A DNA stretch of 64,000 bases from Amycolatopsis marina (GTDB taxonomy: Bacteria > Actinomycetota > Actinomycetes > Mycobacteriales > Pseudonocardiaceae): NCBI RefSeq assembly GCF_900111885.1, contig NZ_FOKG01000002.1:271825-335824 (forward strand), given 5' to 3'. Of the stretch, positions 8,314 to 20,300 are shown in pieces; position 1 is the stretch's first letter, and each line of letters begins with the position of its first letter. The notes under the pieces were generated by a model. It had not been told where the DNA came from. It was given only the letters and a program-made list of their open reading frames with translations, and ran no database searches. A program made the position numbers and the translations under genes.

Positions 8314-11300
8314 ATGCCCCCCGCCACCACGTCCACCCCGACATCCCGGGACACCGCGCCAGGTCCTGGGATCGACGGAGCGGGCGCCAACGCGGGCCGG
8401 AGCAAAATGTGGCGGCGGCTCGCGGTCGTCTTCGGACTCATCGCGGCCGCGTGCGCGCTGTCGTTCCCGTTCCTGCCCGTGGCGCAGGACACGGCACGGA
8501 TCGTCTGGCCGGTGGGTGGTGACACCACCCAGGTGAACGCCCCGCTCACCGGGTACTGGGCGCAGGACCTGCAGGTGCGGATGCCGTGCGACACCATCCG
8601 GTCGGCTGATGCGCGCACTCCCGGTGACGCCCTGCTGTTCTCCACCGTGCCGGCCGCCCGCACCGAGGAGGGCGCGGGCCTGCAGCTACACGTCGGCGAC
8701 GGGGTGCTGGTCGCCTCCAGCAGGGGCGAACAGATCGCCCGCCAGCCGCTGCCGCTCAACGGCTGCGACGTGCACGTCGCCTCCGACGCCCACGGCACGT
8801 CGGTGAGCGTCGCGGACACCCCGATCTACCAGGAGGAAGGCGATGTCCGCCCGCGCGTGATCGGCATCTACACCGCCATCGACGCAGCGCAGGACCCGAT
8901 CGACGGGCTCTCCGTGTCGATCACCCCGGACACCCGATACCAGTCCTCCCCCACCCCGCTGAAGACCGCGGTGGGCATTCTCGGCCTGCTGGCGATCGTG
9001 GTCTGCCTGATCGGGGTGAACCGGCTGGACTCCGGCGTCGCCCGGCGGGCCCCGCGCTGGGCACCCATCGGCTGGTGGCATCTGACCGGCCGCGACATCG
9101 TGGTGTTCCTCGCGCTCGGCGCCTGGGTGTTCATCGGACCGGTCACCTCGGACGACGGCTACATCCTCGGGATGGCCAGAGTCACCGAGGACGCGGGCTA
9201 CCTCACCAACTACCACCGCTGGTTCGGGGTGGCCGAGGCGCCGTTCGGCTGGTTCTACCACGTCTACGAGCTGATGACGCACTTCAGCACCGCACCTCCG
9301 TGGATCCGGTTGCCTTCGTTCGTGCTCGGCATCGCCAGCTGGCTGCTGATCAGCCGGGAGGTGATGCCGAGACTCGGCAAGGAGGTCCGTACCAGCCGGG
9401 CCGCGGGCTGGGCCGCGGCCGCGGTGTTCCTGGTGTGGTGGATGCCGTACAACAACGGCGTACGGCCGGAGCCGATCGCCGCGGTCGGCTCGCTGATCGC
9501 GATCTGCGCGGTGGAGCGGGCGCTGGTGACCCGCAGAATGCTCCCGCTGTGTCTCGGCCTGCTGGCCGCCGCGTTCACCCTGGCCGCCACGCCGACCGGG
9601 CTGATCGCCGTGGCTCCCTTCCTGGTCGCCGCACGGCCGCTGTTCCACCTGCTGCGCAGCAGGGCGAGCCGGGGCTGGCTGCCCGTGCTGTCGCCGATAC
9701 TGGCGTCCGGGCTGCTGGTGCTGATCGTCGTCTTCGCGGACCAGACCTTCGCCACGGTCGGCGAGGCCACCCGCCTGCGCAGCCAGGTCGGGCCGAGTCT
9801 GTCCTGGTTCGAGGAACTCGCTCGCTACGAGCTGCTGTTCAGCAGCACGGCCGACGGCTCGGCCACCCGCCGTTTCCCGGTCCTGCTGTTGCTGCTGTGT
9901 ACCGGCACCTGTCTTGTGGTGCTGCTGCGCAGAGGCCGGATTCCCGGCGCCGCGCTGGGGCCGAGCCGGCGGTTGATCGGCACGGTGGCCCTGTTCTTCC
10001 TGCTGATGGCTTTGACGCCGACCAAGTGGACACACCACTTCGGGGCGTTCGCCGCCGTCGGCGCGGCCATGGCGGCGTTGACCGCGCTGGCGACGAGTTC
10101 CAGCGTGCTGCGTTCGAAACGGAACAGAGCCGCGTTCACCGCGGGCCTGCTGGTGGTCGCCGCACTGGCCGCCACGGGACCGAACGCCTACTGGTTCGTC
10201 TCCGGATTCGGGGTTCCGTGGTTCGACAAGGCACCGTCGATCGGCGGTCTCGGCCTCTCCACGATCCTGCTGCTCGGCGCCGCGGTGGCCGCGGTGATCG
10301 CCTTCATCGAGAACGTGCGCGCCCACCGGCCCGGTCCACCGCTGCCTCCCGAACGGCGCGGCAGGGCGCTGAAGCTGGGCGCCCTCTCGCTGGTCGTGGT
10401 CTGTGGTCTGGTGGCAGCGAGCGAGTTCGCCAGCATGGCCAAGGCCATCCACAAGCAGCGGGACAGCTACAGCCTCGGCGAGGCGAACATCGACCACCTG
10501 CTCGGCAGCGGCTGCAACCTGGCCGATCACGTGATGGTGGAGAAGGACCCGATCAACAGCATGTTGACGCCCTTGCCGCCGGGTTCGCAGCGGACCGTGG
10601 AACAGGAGTCCGGCAGCACCCCTGGCGACCTGCCCGATTCCGACGAGGGCAACGGCCGCTCCCGCAAGGGCTTCCACACGCGCGCCACGTCCGGCAGTGA
10701 CCCGATCGCCGAGCCACCCCACGGGTTCAGCACGAGCACGGTGGCGATGTGGAGCAGCTTCGAGGAGCGCAACACGCCCACCGGCACCCTGCGCACCGAC
10801 TGGTACGACCTCGGCGAGCGCCCTCCCGGCGGCCAGTTCGTCCTCGCCATCGCCGCCAAGTCCGGTAAGGCGACCACGGTGCGGGTGGAGTACGGCAGGC
10901 CGACCCCGGAGGGGGTGAAGGTCGTGGGCAGCTCGACGGCGCTGCCCGCGGGATGGGGCAGTGGGAGCTGGACCGACGTCCGGCTCAATCTCGTCGACGC
11001 CCCGCCCTCGGCGACCACGGCGCGCATCGTCGCGGTGGACTCCGACTTCACCGAGGACGGCTGGGTGGCGGTGACGGCGCCGCGGATCCCGACGTTCACC
11101 ACCCTCACCGACAAGGTCGGCGACAAGCCCGTGTACATGGACTGGCCGACGTCGTTCGTGTACCCGTGCCTGACCCCGGCCAAGACCCGCGACGGGATCA
11201 GCGAGGTACCCGCGTACCGGATCACCGCGAGTTCCCTGGCCTACGAGGGCGCGTGGGCGAGCAGCAAGGGCGGCGGCCCGAACGGCTGGCTCGAGGAGAT

Positions 11301-11490
11301 CGCCGACCAGCCCGAAGTGCCCAGCTTCCTCCGCGGCCAACCTTCCCAGCCGTGGGGCGAACTGGTGGAGATCGACACCTACGCCGAGGGCACCGCGCCC
11401 ACCGTGATCCGCGGCCGGGAGGTGCACCCCGGCTGGTGGTCCCCCGGCCCGGGCCCTGCCCAGCCGGACGGCGACCAGCCCACGCGCTGA
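8314..11490 (+). CDS. EmbA/B/C-type arabinosyltransferase
   Basis: This large membrane GT-C glycosyltransferase adds arabinose from decaprenyl-phosphoarabinose to cell-wall arabinan. The 1058-residue protein has an N-terminal membrane helix (about 33-55), then a large extracytoplasmic domain. Then comes GPVTSDDGYILGMARV, whose DD is the catalytic GT-C motif, followed by many membrane helices. The C-terminal soluble domain resembles the Emb carbohydrate-binding module. The start is set by a leaderless -10. It interrupts the cobalamin genes and shares no pathway with them. Which Emb paralogue it matches cannot be decided here. Confidence 0.93.
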   Translation: MPPATTSTPTSRDTAPGPGIDGAGANAGRSKMWRRLAVVFGLIAAACALSFPFLPVAQDTARIVWPVGGDTTQVNAPLTGYWAQDLQVRMPCDTIRSADARTPGDALLFSTVPAARTEEGAGLQLHVGDGVLVASSRGEQIARQPLPLNGCDVHVASDAHGTSVSVADTPIYQEEGDVRPRVIGIYTAIDAAQDPIDGLSVSITPDTRYQSSPTPLKTAVGILGLLAIVVCLIGVNRLDSGVARRAPRWAPIGWWHLTGRDIVVFLALGAWVFIGPVTSDDGYILGMARVTEDAGYLTNYHRWFGVAEAPFGWFYHVYELMTHFSTAPPWIRLPSFVLGIASWLLISREVMPRLGKEVRTSRAAGWAAAAVFLVWWMPYNNGVRPEPIAAVGSLIAICAVERALVTRRMLPLCLGLLAAAFTLAATPTGLIAVAPFLVAARPLFHLLRSRASRGWLPVLSPILASGLLVLIVVFADQTFATVGEATRLRSQVGPSLSWFEELARYELLFSSTADGSATRRFPVLLLLLCTGTCLVVLLRRGRIPGAALGPSRRLIGTVALFFLLMALTPTKWTHHFGAFAAVGAAMAALTALATSSSVLRSKRNRAAFTAGLLVVAALAATGPNAYWFVSGFGVPWFDKAPSIGGLGLSTILLLGAAVAAVIAFIENVRAHRPGPPLPPERRGRALKLGALSLVVVCGLVAASEFASMAKAIHKQRDSYSLGEANIDHLLGSGCNLADHVMVEKDPINSMLTPLPPGSQRTVEQESGSTPGDLPDSDEGNGRSRKGFHTRATSGSDPIAEPPHGFSTSTVAMWSSFEERNTPTGTLRTDWYDLGERPPGGQFVLAIAAKSGKATTVRVEYGRPTPEGVKVVGSSTALPAGWGSGSWTDVRLNLVDAPPSATTARIVAVDSDFTEDGWVAVTAPRIPTFTTLTDKVGDKPVYMDWPTSFVYPCLTPAKTRDGISEVPAYRITASSLAYEGAWASSKGGGPNGWLEEIADQPEVPSFLRGQPSQPWGELVEIDTYAEGTAPTVIRGREVHPGWWSPGPGPAQPDGDQPTR

Positions 11491-11508
11491 GGGCGCGCTG
11501 CCAGCGTT

Positions 11509-11561
11509 GTCCCCAATGTGGCATTGGGGACGTTGAAGTTCCCCAATGCCACACTGGGGAC
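11509..11561. repeat. double-hairpin palindromic repeat, copy 2
   Basis: It has the same design as 4754-4807. Hairpin 1 (11509-11531) is identical to copy 1. Hairpin 2 (11538-11561) has an A where copy 1 has C, which restores pairing there, and a C in the ACACTGGGG arm. It sits between the convergent arabinosyltransferase and cobIJ genes, where it could act as a bidirectional terminator, although no T-run follows. Confidence 0.9.
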
Positions 11562-11580
11562 ATCCCCAGGGTTCCCTGCG

Positions 11581-13119
11581 TCAGTACGAGCGGGGGGTCC
11601 AGACGACGGCGGTGCCGTCCTCCTGCTCGCGGACCCGCGTACGCGTGGAACCGATGATCAGCAGGCAGCGCATGTCGACCTCGCTCACGTCGAACGAGCC
11701 GAGCCGCTCCACGCGTACCGACTCCTCCGGCCCGCCGACGTCGCGGGCGATCACCACCGGCGTCTCCGGCGCGCGGTGGCGCAGCAGCACGTCCCTCGCG
11801 GCCGCCAGCTGAGTGGTCCTGCTGCGGGACGCCGGGTTGTAGAGGGCCACCACGAGATCGGCCGTGCCGGCGGCGTCGAGCCTGCGTTCGATGATCTCCC
11901 ACGGCTTGAGCCGGTCGGACAGCGAGAGCACGCAGTAGTCGTGTCCCAGCGGGGCGCCGACCCTGGAGGCGGCGGCCTGCGCCGCGGTGAGCCCGGGAAG
12001 GACCCGCACGTTGACACCGCTCCAACGCTGCTCGTCCGACTCGGCCTGCTCCAGCACGGCCGACGCCATCGCGAACACTCCCGGATCACCGGAGGACACC
12101 ACGGCGACCCTTGCCCCCTGCGCTGCGAGGTCGAGCGCCTCCGCGGCGCGCTCGGCCTCGACCCGGTTTCCCGACGCGTGCCTGCGCTGACCGGCCCGCT
12201 GCGGCACCTTCGCCAGATACGGGCCGTAGCCGACGAGATGCTCGGCAGCGGACAGCGCCTCTTCGGCCTCGGGAGTGAGCCACTGCGGCCCCGCGGGGCC
12301 GAGCCCGACGACCACCACCTCACCGCAGGCGTCTACCGTGCCGGTGCCAGTGGCGGTGGCCGTGGCGGTGCCCGCGGTTCTTGCGGCATAGGCCGGACTC
12401 GGCACAACGGCCAGCGAGAAGTACGGCACCGACTCCGGGTCGACATCGGTGAAGGGCTCGACCCGCTGCGTGCCCCAGGTCGCCCGCTCCACGTAGAAGG
12501 CGTCCTCGAGCTTGCCCGACTCGGCCAGCGCGTCACGCACGGAACCGAAGGTGCGGCCCAGTTTCAGCACCGCGGCGGCATCGGTGTCGGCGAGCCGCCG
12601 CGCCAGCTCCGGTGCGGGCAGCGTGCCTGGCAGCAGGGTGAGCACCTCGTCCCGCTGCACCAGCGGCCTGCCGAGGACTGCGGAGGCGGCGCTGACCGAC
12701 GTCACGCCGGGAATCACCTGCGCGCGGTACCGATCGGCGAGCCGTTCGTGCATGTACATGTAGGAGCCGTAGAAGAAGGGGTCGCCCTCACAGAGCAGGA
12801 CCACGTCCCGGCCCGCGTCCAGGTGCTCGGCGAGCCGCTTGGCGCTGAGTTCGTAGAAGTCGGCGATCGCCCCCTCGTACCCGCCGGGATGATCGGTGGT
12901 CTCGGTGGTGACCGGGTAGACCAGCGCCTCTTCCAACTGGCCTTCGCGCAGGTAGGGCTCGGCGACCGAACGCGCGATACTGCGCCGGTGCCGCGCGCTG
13001 TGATAGGCGATGACGTCGGCCTCGCCGATCACCCGCGCCGCCTTCACGGTCATCAGCTCGGGGTCACCGGGGCCGAGGCCCACCCCCCACAGTGTGCCTG
13101 TCTTCGGGGTGGTCATCAT
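11581..13119 (-). CDS. cobIJ: fused precorrin-2 C20- / precorrin-3B C17-methyltransferase
   Basis: This bifunctional SAM methyltransferase acts twice in corrin synthesis. In the 512-residue product, residues about 1-240 are CobI ([46 protein letters not shown]). Residues about 267-512 are CobJ ([61 protein letters not shown]). They are joined by a low-complexity Ala/Thr/Gly linker (about 248-262). The same fusion occurs in mycobacteria. The start codon is in the ATGATGA that ends cobH, so translation is coupled. Confidence 0.96.
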   Translation of the reverse strand: MMTTPKTGTLWGVGLGPGDPELMTVKAARVIGEADVIAYHSARHRRSIARSVAEPYLREGQLEEALVYPVTTETTDHPGGYEGAIADFYELSAKRLAEHLDAGRDVVLLCEGDPFFYGSYMYMHERLADRYRAQVIPGVTSVSAASAVLGRPLVQRDEVLTLLPGTLPAPELARRLADTDAAAVLKLGRTFGSVRDALAESGKLEDAFYVERATWGTQRVEPFTDVDPESVPYFSLAVVPSPAYAARTAGTATATATGTGTVDACGEVVVVGLGPAGPQWLTPEAEEALSAAEHLVGYGPYLAKVPQRAGQRRHASGNRVEAERAAEALDLAAQGARVAVVSSGDPGVFAMASAVLEQAESDEQRWSGVNVRVLPGLTAAQAAASRVGAPLGHDYCVLSLSDRLKPWEIIERRLDAAGTADLVVALYNPASRSRTTQLAAARDVLLRHRAPETPVVIARDVGGPEESVRVERLGSFDVSEVDMRCLLIIGSTRTRVREQEDGTAVVWTPRSY

Positions 13120-13739
13120 TCCTCCTCGGTGGCGATGGCGTTGACGGCGGCGACGGCCATGGCGCTCCCGCCACGGCGGCCACGAACGGCGAGATAGGGC
13201 GCGGGGGCACGCGCGACGAGTTCGTCCTTCGACTCGGCGGCGCCGACGAAGCCGACGGGGACCCCGATGATCGCAGCCGGAACGCCGACGCCCTCTTCGA
13301 GCAGTTCGAGCAGCCGGAAAAGGGCGGTAGGCGCGTTGCCGATCGCGACGACCGAGCCGGGCAGCCTGTCCCGCCACAGTTCCAGTGCCGCGGCCGAGCG
13401 CGTGGTACCCATCCGCTCGGCCAGACCGGGCACGCTGGGGTCGGAAAGGGTGCAGAGCACCTCGTTGTCCGAGGGCAGGCGTGCACGGGTGATGCCGCTG
13501 GCGATCATGTTCGCGTCGCAGAGCACGGGCGCGCCCGCACGCAGCGCCTTGCGGCCGGCCTCGACGAACTCCAGCGAGTACTTCAGGTCCTCCACCAGAT
13601 CGACCATCCCGCAGGTGTGAATCATCCGGACCGCGACCGCTTCGAGGTCGTCGGGCAGGATCGCGAGGTCGGCCTCGTCCCTGATGGTGGCGAACGAGTG
13701 CCGGTAGATCTCCGCACCGTCACGGATGTAGTCGATCAC
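13116..13739 (-). CDS. cobH: precorrin-8X methylmutase
   Basis: CobH moves the methyl group from C11 to C12, giving hydrogenobyrinate. The 207-residue protein contains [27 protein letters not shown] with the His expected to protonate the ring, [11 protein letters not shown], and [16 protein letters not shown]. The GTG start at 13739 overlaps the cobG stop by 4 bp (GTGA). An upstream in-frame ATG would overlap cobG by over 100 bp and is rejected. Confidence 0.95.
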   Translation of the reverse strand: MIDYIRDGAEIYRHSFATIRDEADLAILPDDLEAVAVRMIHTCGMVDLVEDLKYSLEFVEAGRKALRAGAPVLCDANMIASGITRARLPSDNEVLCTLSDPSVPGLAERMGTTRSAAALELWRDRLPGSVVAIGNAPTALFRLLELLEEGVGVPAAIIGVPVGFVGAAESKDELVARAPAPYLAVRGRRGGSAMAVAAVNAIATEEE

Positions 13740-14938
13740 GCGTCGTCTTCCTTTCCCGCGGGCGAACTCGCCAGCGAATCCACGAGCCGGTCGAGCGGCA
13801 CCCAGGCGTCGTCCACCCGGTAGCCGCCGTCCTCGGCGAGCACGTCCCGGTGCGCCTGCCTCGGCCTGCCACACCGTCGTTCACAACCGGAGAAGTGCGT
13901 CCTGATCCCCGGTGAAAGGGCCGCGCTCGCGCGGAGCGCGTCGCTCCGCACGTCGGCCCTCGATTTGGCGCAACCGGGCAGCCCGGCGCAGGCGCTGACG
14001 CCCGCGACTGGATCGGCGGCGTCGGTGACGAACCCGGCTTCGGTGAGTTCGGCCACGGCGGAGCCGGAGCCGACGGGAACCACGATCGTGCGCCACGGTG
14101 TCACCACGACCTCGGCGGTCATCCCGGCCAGCAACCGCAACGCGGGCGAATCCAGCTGTCCGAGTACGGGCGCGACACAGGCGATCAGATCACCGCCGTC
14201 CGTCCTGTGCGTACCGATCGGCAGGCGTTCCCCGCCGGGCATCGGCCGCGGTGGGACGCGTCGTCCGACCGCGGCCAACGCCGTGGTGATCGCCTCGACC
14301 GCTCCGGGCAACTCGCGTACGCGCCACACCGCCTGATCCCCGGTGCCCCTGATCTGGAGAAATGTCGCGGCCGCGCTGACCAGCGCCGTGACAGCGTGCT
14401 GCCGGGGGATTCGCAGACCGCTGTCGGCACCGGCGACAAGCAGTGCACCGGTTGTCGCGTCCACCGCCCGCCAGCACACGTCGGGATCCTCACCCGAGAC
14501 GTCGCCGCGGCCGTCGTCGAGGGCGAAGAGGAACCGGCCGGGCAGCGAGGCCAGCTCGGAGCGGGCACAGACCGACCGGTCCAGCTCGCGAACCAGGGGC
14601 CGGACGTCGAGCAGCCCGCCGGTCAGCCCACTGGCGGGCGAGGCGAGGAAGTTGCGCACCCGCTCGTGTTCCGGCGCGGGCAGGAGACCGGCCCCGGCCA
14701 GCCGGGGAACCAGCTCCGAGTCTTGTTTGGACAGGCCCCTGAGCTGCAGGTTTCCCCGCGAGGTCAGGTGCACGAACCCATCACCGAGGTCCTCGGCGCA
14801 GTCCGCGAGAACACGCAACTGCGACGCGGTGACCGCCCCACCGGGGAGCCGCACCCGGGCCAACGGGCCATCGGCGGCGTCATGGGTGGCGAATACGCCG
14901 GGACACGCGTCAGCGTGGGAACGCTCGGCGGTCGGCAT
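13736..14938 (-). CDS. cobG: precorrin-3B synthase (aerobic ring oxidation)
   Basis: This oxygen-dependent Fe-S enzyme makes precorrin-3B. The 400-residue protein is related to nitrite/sulfite reductases, with [13 protein letters not shown] near the N-terminus. Its C-terminal cysteines CAGLPGC and [10 protein letters not shown] are the likely 4Fe-4S ligands. A -10 TACAGT lies 7 nt before the ATG at 14938 on the minus strand, so it is probably leaderless; a GTG three codons upstream is the alternative. It leads the cobG-cobH-cobIJ operon. Confidence 0.93.
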   Translation of the reverse strand: MPTAERSHADACPGVFATHDAADGPLARVRLPGGAVTASQLRVLADCAEDLGDGFVHLTSRGNLQLRGLSKQDSELVPRLAGAGLLPAPEHERVRNFLASPASGLTGGLLDVRPLVRELDRSVCARSELASLPGRFLFALDDGRGDVSGEDPDVCWRAVDATTGALLVAGADSGLRIPRQHAVTALVSAAATFLQIRGTGDQAVWRVRELPGAVEAITTALAAVGRRVPPRPMPGGERLPIGTHRTDGGDLIACVAPVLGQLDSPALRLLAGMTAEVVVTPWRTIVVPVGSGSAVAELTEAGFVTDAADPVAGVSACAGLPGCAKSRADVRSDALRASAALSPGIRTHFSGCERRCGRPRQAHRDVLAEDGGYRVDDAWVPLDRLVDSLASSPAGKEDDA

Positions 14939-14987
14939 GCGGGTCACTGTAGATGGCCGCTTAGGCCCTCAATACCCCTGCGATCTT

Positions 14988-15000
14988 ATGTAGTACACAT
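14988..15000. promoter_or_regulatory. possible operator upstream of the ABC exporter
   Basis: ATGTAGTACACAT contains TGTA-G-TACA and lies about 40 bp before the exporter start, in the cobG/exporter divergent region. It could be the target of the small XRE regulator at 16861. The call is weak because the palindrome is short. Confidence 0.25.
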
Positions 15001-15039
15001 GCTATCTTTCGATGCACACATCGGATCGAGGTGGGGGTA

Positions 15040-16001
<962 letters not shown>

Positions 16002-16005
<4 letters not shown>

Positions 16006-16853
16006 ACCCGACACTGAACGCGATTCGCGCCGGGATCACCCGCGGCAAGATCGAATCCCGGCAGATGCTGACCAACAGCGAGGACCTGGGCAGCACGCTC
16101 GTCTTCACCACGATCTTCATCGTGGTGATGGTGCTCATGCGCGGGTCCACCGTGCCCGGAACGGACTTCTCCCTCGGCACCATGACCGTACCGAGCGTGC
16201 TGGGCATGAGCCTGGTGTTCAGCGGGGTCGTGGGGATCGCCGCGGGGCTCAGCGTGGACCGGGAGGACGGCACCCTGTTGCGCGCCAAGGCCATCCCCAA
16301 CGGCATGCGCGGATACCTGGTCGGACGAGTCGTCTCCTCCTCCGCCTACGCGGTGGGCGGACTGGTACTCACGCTGGTGCCGTGCCTGTTCCTGTTCGAC
16401 GGCCTGGCCACCGGCGGGCTCACCTCGTGGCTCACCCTGGCATGGGTGCTCGCGGTCGGCCTGCTGGCCACGATGCCGCTCGGGGCGATCATCGGCGCCC
16501 TGATGCCCAGCCCGCGCAGCATGGGCCTGGTCATGCTGCCGTTCTCGATACTCACCGCCGTCTCCGGGATCTTCTACCCGATCACCGCGTTGCCGGAGTG
16601 GGTACAGGGCTTCAGCCAGATCTTCCCGATCTACTGGCTCGGCCTCGGCATGCGCTCGGCGCTGCTGCCGGACTCGATGGCCGCGGTGGAGATCGGCGAG
16701 TCGTGGCGGCACCTGGAGACCCTGGGCGTGCTCGGGATCTGGGCTGTGATCGGATACGCCCTGGCGCCGGTCGTGCTGCGCAGAATGGCGCGACGGGAAT
16801 CGGGTTCGGCCGTCGCGGCGCGGCGGGAGAAGGCATTGCAGCAGGTCAGGTGA
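16002..16853 (+). CDS. ABC-2 type permease
   Basis: This is the membrane partner of the preceding ATPase. The 283-residue protein has about six hydrophobic segments (for example TTIFIVVMVLM near 36-46, SLVFSGVVGIAAGL, LAWVLAVGLLATMPLGAIIGAL, VLGIWAVIGYALAPVVL). It also has the ABC-2 feature FYPITALPEWVQGFSQIFPIYW. The substrate is unknown. Confidence 0.85.
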
Positions 16854-16860
16854 CACGGCG

Positions 16861-17100
16861 ATGAGCGAGACGATCTACAACCGGATCGCGATGCTGCGCG
16901 CCGAGCGCGGGATCTCGCGCCGCGAACTGGCCGAGGCACTCGGGGTCCATTACCAGACGGTCGGCTACCTGGAGCGGGGCGAGTACAGCCCCAGCCTCTA
17001 CCTGGCCCTGCGGATCGCGGAGTACTTCGAGGTCCCGGTGGAGGTGATCTTCTCCACCGCCCCGTTCCCCCGCATCGGCGGAGCCGAACGCACAGCCTGA
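16861..17100 (+). CDS. small XRE-family transcriptional regulator
   Basis: The 79-residue protein is almost entirely one helix-turn-helix domain. RIAMLRAERGISRRELAEALGVHYQTVGYLERGEYSPSLYLALRIAEYF matches the compact YgzD/YozG type, with the recognition helix around VHYQTVGYLERG. It starts 8 bp after the permease stop, so it is probably the cotranscribed autoregulator of the exporter. Confidence 0.88.
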   Translation: MSETIYNRIAMLRAERGISRRELAEALGVHYQTVGYLERGEYSPSLYLALRIAEYFEVPVEVIFSTAPFPRIGGAERTA

Positions 17101-17184
17101 CCCGACTTCGCAGTTCCAGGGCCCGAGTTGGCAGTTCCAGGGGCCCGACTTTGCAGTTCGGGGGCTCGAGTCGGCGCTTCCGGG
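17101..17184. repeat. 21 bp tandem repeats after the XRE gene
   Basis: Four degenerate units of 21, 22, 21 and 20 bp begin right after the regulator stop. Cores are CCCGACTTCGCAGTTCC, CCCGAGTTGGCAGTTCC, CCCGACTTTGCAGTTCG and CTCGAGTCGGCGCTTCC. They resemble arrays near 2011, 21005, 21393 and 60438. Confidence 0.8.
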
Positions 17185-17240
17185 CCGCGCGCGTCACCTT
17201 GACGGTTGCGCGCGCGGACCGGAGAGTGAACGGCGACCCT

Positions 17241-17336
17241 ACGCGCAGGCAGTGGAGGAACCCGGTGAAAGTCCGGGGCGGACCCGCCACTGTCACCGCA
17301 CGCACGTGCGAGAGCCAGGAACTCCCGCCTGCGCGT
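17241..17336 (+). ncRNA. cobalamin riboswitch upstream of cobN
   Basis: The aptamer is closed by ACGCGCAGGC (17241-17250) pairing with GCCTGCGCGT (17327-17336). Inside are GGAACCCGGTGAAAGTCCGG, the B12 box GCCACTG (17286-17292), and GAGAGCCAGGAACTCC. A downstream hairpin CCGGGG/CCCCGG lies just before the GGAGAGGAG ribosome-binding site of cobN, consistent with translational control. Confidence 0.95.
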
Positions 17337-17382
17337 ATCCACCACCCGGGGCGAGGACTCCCCGGAGAGGAGACTCGCGCGC

Positions 17383-20300
17383 GTGATCCTGTTGCTGTCC
17401 ACTTCGGACACAGATCTGCTGAGTGCCCGCGCCAGCGGCGCCGACTACCGGCTGGCCAACCCGTCCCGCCTCGACCTCGCGGACCTGCCCGGTCTGCTCG
17501 ATGGGGCGGACATCGTCATCGTGCGGATCCTGGGTTCGCCGAAGTCGTGGCAGGAAGGTCTGGACACCATCCGGGCCAGCGGCAAGCACGCCGTGGTGCT
17601 CGGCGGTGAACAGGCCCCGGACGCGGAACTGATGGAGCTCTCGACCACTCCGGCGGGCATCGCAACGCAGGCGCACGTGTACCTGGCCCAGGGCGGGCCG
17701 GAGAACCTCACGCAGCTGTACCACTTCCTCTCCGACACCCTCCTGCTGACCGGGCACGGGTTCGAAGCACCGGCGGAGCAGGCAACCTGGGGCGCACTTT
17801 CCCGGGAAAGTGCGGCGGGACAGGACGCGCCCGTGGTGGCGATCCTCTACTACCGGGCTCATCACCTGTCCGGAAACACGGCATTCGTGGAGACCCTCGC
17901 CGCGCAGATCGAGGCGGCGGGCGGCCGGGCGCTGCCGATCTACTGCGCCTCACTGCGCTCCCGCGAACCGGACATGATGGCCGCGCTCGCCGAGGCCGAC
18001 GCACTGCTGGTCACCGTCCTCGCCGCGGGTGGCACCCGGCCGTCGGAGGCGGGGGCCGGTGGCGACGACGAGGCGTGGGACGTCGCCGAGATGGCGGCGC
18101 TGGACATCCCGATCCTGCAAGCGCTCTGCCTGACCAGCGACCGCGACACCTGGCAGGACAACGACGAGGGTCTCTCCCCGCTGGACGCGGGCAACCAGAT
18201 GGCGGTGCCGGAGTTCGACGGCAGGCTGATCACCGTGCCGTTCTCGTTCAAGGAGATGGACGACGACGGCCTCCCCCGCTATGTGCCGGACGCCGAGCGC
18301 GCGGGCCGGGTCGCCCGGATCGCGCTCGCCCACGCCCGGCTGCGCCACACTCCGCCCGGTGAGCGCAAGATCGCGCTGATGCTCTCGGCGTACCCGACCA
18401 AGCACTCGCGGGTGGGCAACGCCGTCGGGCTGGACACCCCGGCCTCAGCCGTCGAACTGCTGCGGCAGATGCGCGATCGTGGCTACGACCTCGGGCCGGA
18501 GGCGTTCCCCGGTGTCGAGCCGACCGGCGTGCTGCTGCCCGACGGCACCCCGCAGCCGGACGGCGACGCGCTGATCCACGCGCTCATCGCCGCCGGCGGG
18601 CAGGACCCCGAGTGGCTGACCGAGGAGCAACTGGCCGGCAACCCCATCCGGGTACCCGCCGCCCGCTACCGCGAGTGGTTCGCGACGCTGCCGGAAGAGT
18701 TGCGCGCGGCCATGGAGGAGCACTGGGGGCCGCCGCCGGGCGAGTTGTACGTGGACCGCTCCCAGGATCCCGACGGCGAGATCGTGCTGGCCTCGCTGCA
18801 AGCGGGCAACATGGTGCTGATGATCCAGCCGCCACGCGGATTCGGTGAGAACCCGGTGGCGATCTACCACAATCCGGACCTGCCGCCGAGCCACCACTAC
18901 CTGGCGGCCTACCGCTGGCTGGAGGAGGAGTTCGGCGCGCACGCCGTGGTGCACCTCGGCAAGCACGGGTCACTGGAGTGGCTGCCCGGCAAGACCGCGG
19001 GCCTCTCGGCGTCCTGCGCGCCCGACGCGGTGCTCGGTGACCTGCCGCTGATCTACCCCTTCCTGATCAACGATCCCGGCGAGGGCGCGCAGGCCAAACG
19101 GCGGGCGCACGCCACGATCGTGGATCACCTGATCCCGCCGATGGCCAGGGCCGAGAGCTACGGCGACCTCGCGCGGCTGGAGCAGCTGCTGGACGAGTAC
19201 GCCAACATCTCGGCGATGGACCCGGCGAAACTGCCGGCGATCCGCTCGCAGATCTGGACCCTGATCCAGGCGGCCAAGCTCGACCACGACCTCGGCGTCG
19301 AGGAGCGGCCGCACGACGCGGAGTTCGACGACTTCCTGCTGCACATCGACGGCTGGCTGTGCGAGGTCAAGGACGCGCAGATCCGCGACGGCCTGCACAT
19401 CCTCGGCGCGGCGCCCGTCGGCGAGGCCAGGGTGAACCTGGTGCTGTCGATCCTGCGCGCGCAGCAGATGTGGGGCGGGCAGCAGGGCGCGGTACCGGGG
19501 CTGCGCTCTGCGCTGGGGCTGAAGGAGAACGCCCCGATGTCCGATGTGGACGCCGTGGAGAACACGGCGCACGCACTGGTGCAGGCCATGGAGGCCCGCG
19601 ACTGGTCCCCCGGGGCCGTCCCGGCCGTCTGCGCGGAGGTGTTGCAGGGCGAGGGCGATTCTGACGTCGCGCGGGTGCTGACGTTCGCCGCCACCGAGGT
19701 CGTGCCCCGGCTCGCGGGCACCGCGGCCGAGATCGACGCGGTGCTGCACGCGCTGGACGGCGGCTACGTCCCGGCAGGCCCGAGCGGCTCGCCACTGCGC
19801 GGTCTGGTGAACGTGCTGCCGACCGGGCGGAACTTCTACACGGTCGACCCGAAGGCGATCCCGAGCAGGCTGGCCTGGGAGACCGGGCAGTCGCTGGCCG
19901 ACTCGCTGCTGCGCCGCTACCGCGAGGACACCGGCGACTGGCCACGCTCGGTGGGGCTCTCGGTGTGGGGCACCTCGGCGATGCGCACCTCCGGGGACGA
20001 CGCCGCCGAGGTGCTGGCGCTGCTCGGCGTGCAGCCGCGCTGGGACGAGGCGTCGCGGCGGGTGACCGGCATCGAGGCGATCCCGCTCGCCGAACTCGGC
20101 AGGCCGCGAATCGACGTGACCGTGCGGATCAGCGGCTTCTTCCGGGACGCCTTCCCGCACGTCATCGACCTGCTCGACGACGCGGTGCGCCTGGTGGCCG
20201 GGCTGGACGAGCCGGACTCGGAGAACTACGTCCGCGCGCACACACGCGCCGACCTGGACCGCCACGGCGACCAGCGCAGGGCGACCACCCGGATCTTCGG

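Noticed and set aside
8686..11427. 913-codon minus-strand frame opposite the arabinosyltransferase
   Set aside because: The composition is typical antisense noise (Gln/Arg/Gly/His-rich) and the plus strand encodes a clear GT-C protein.
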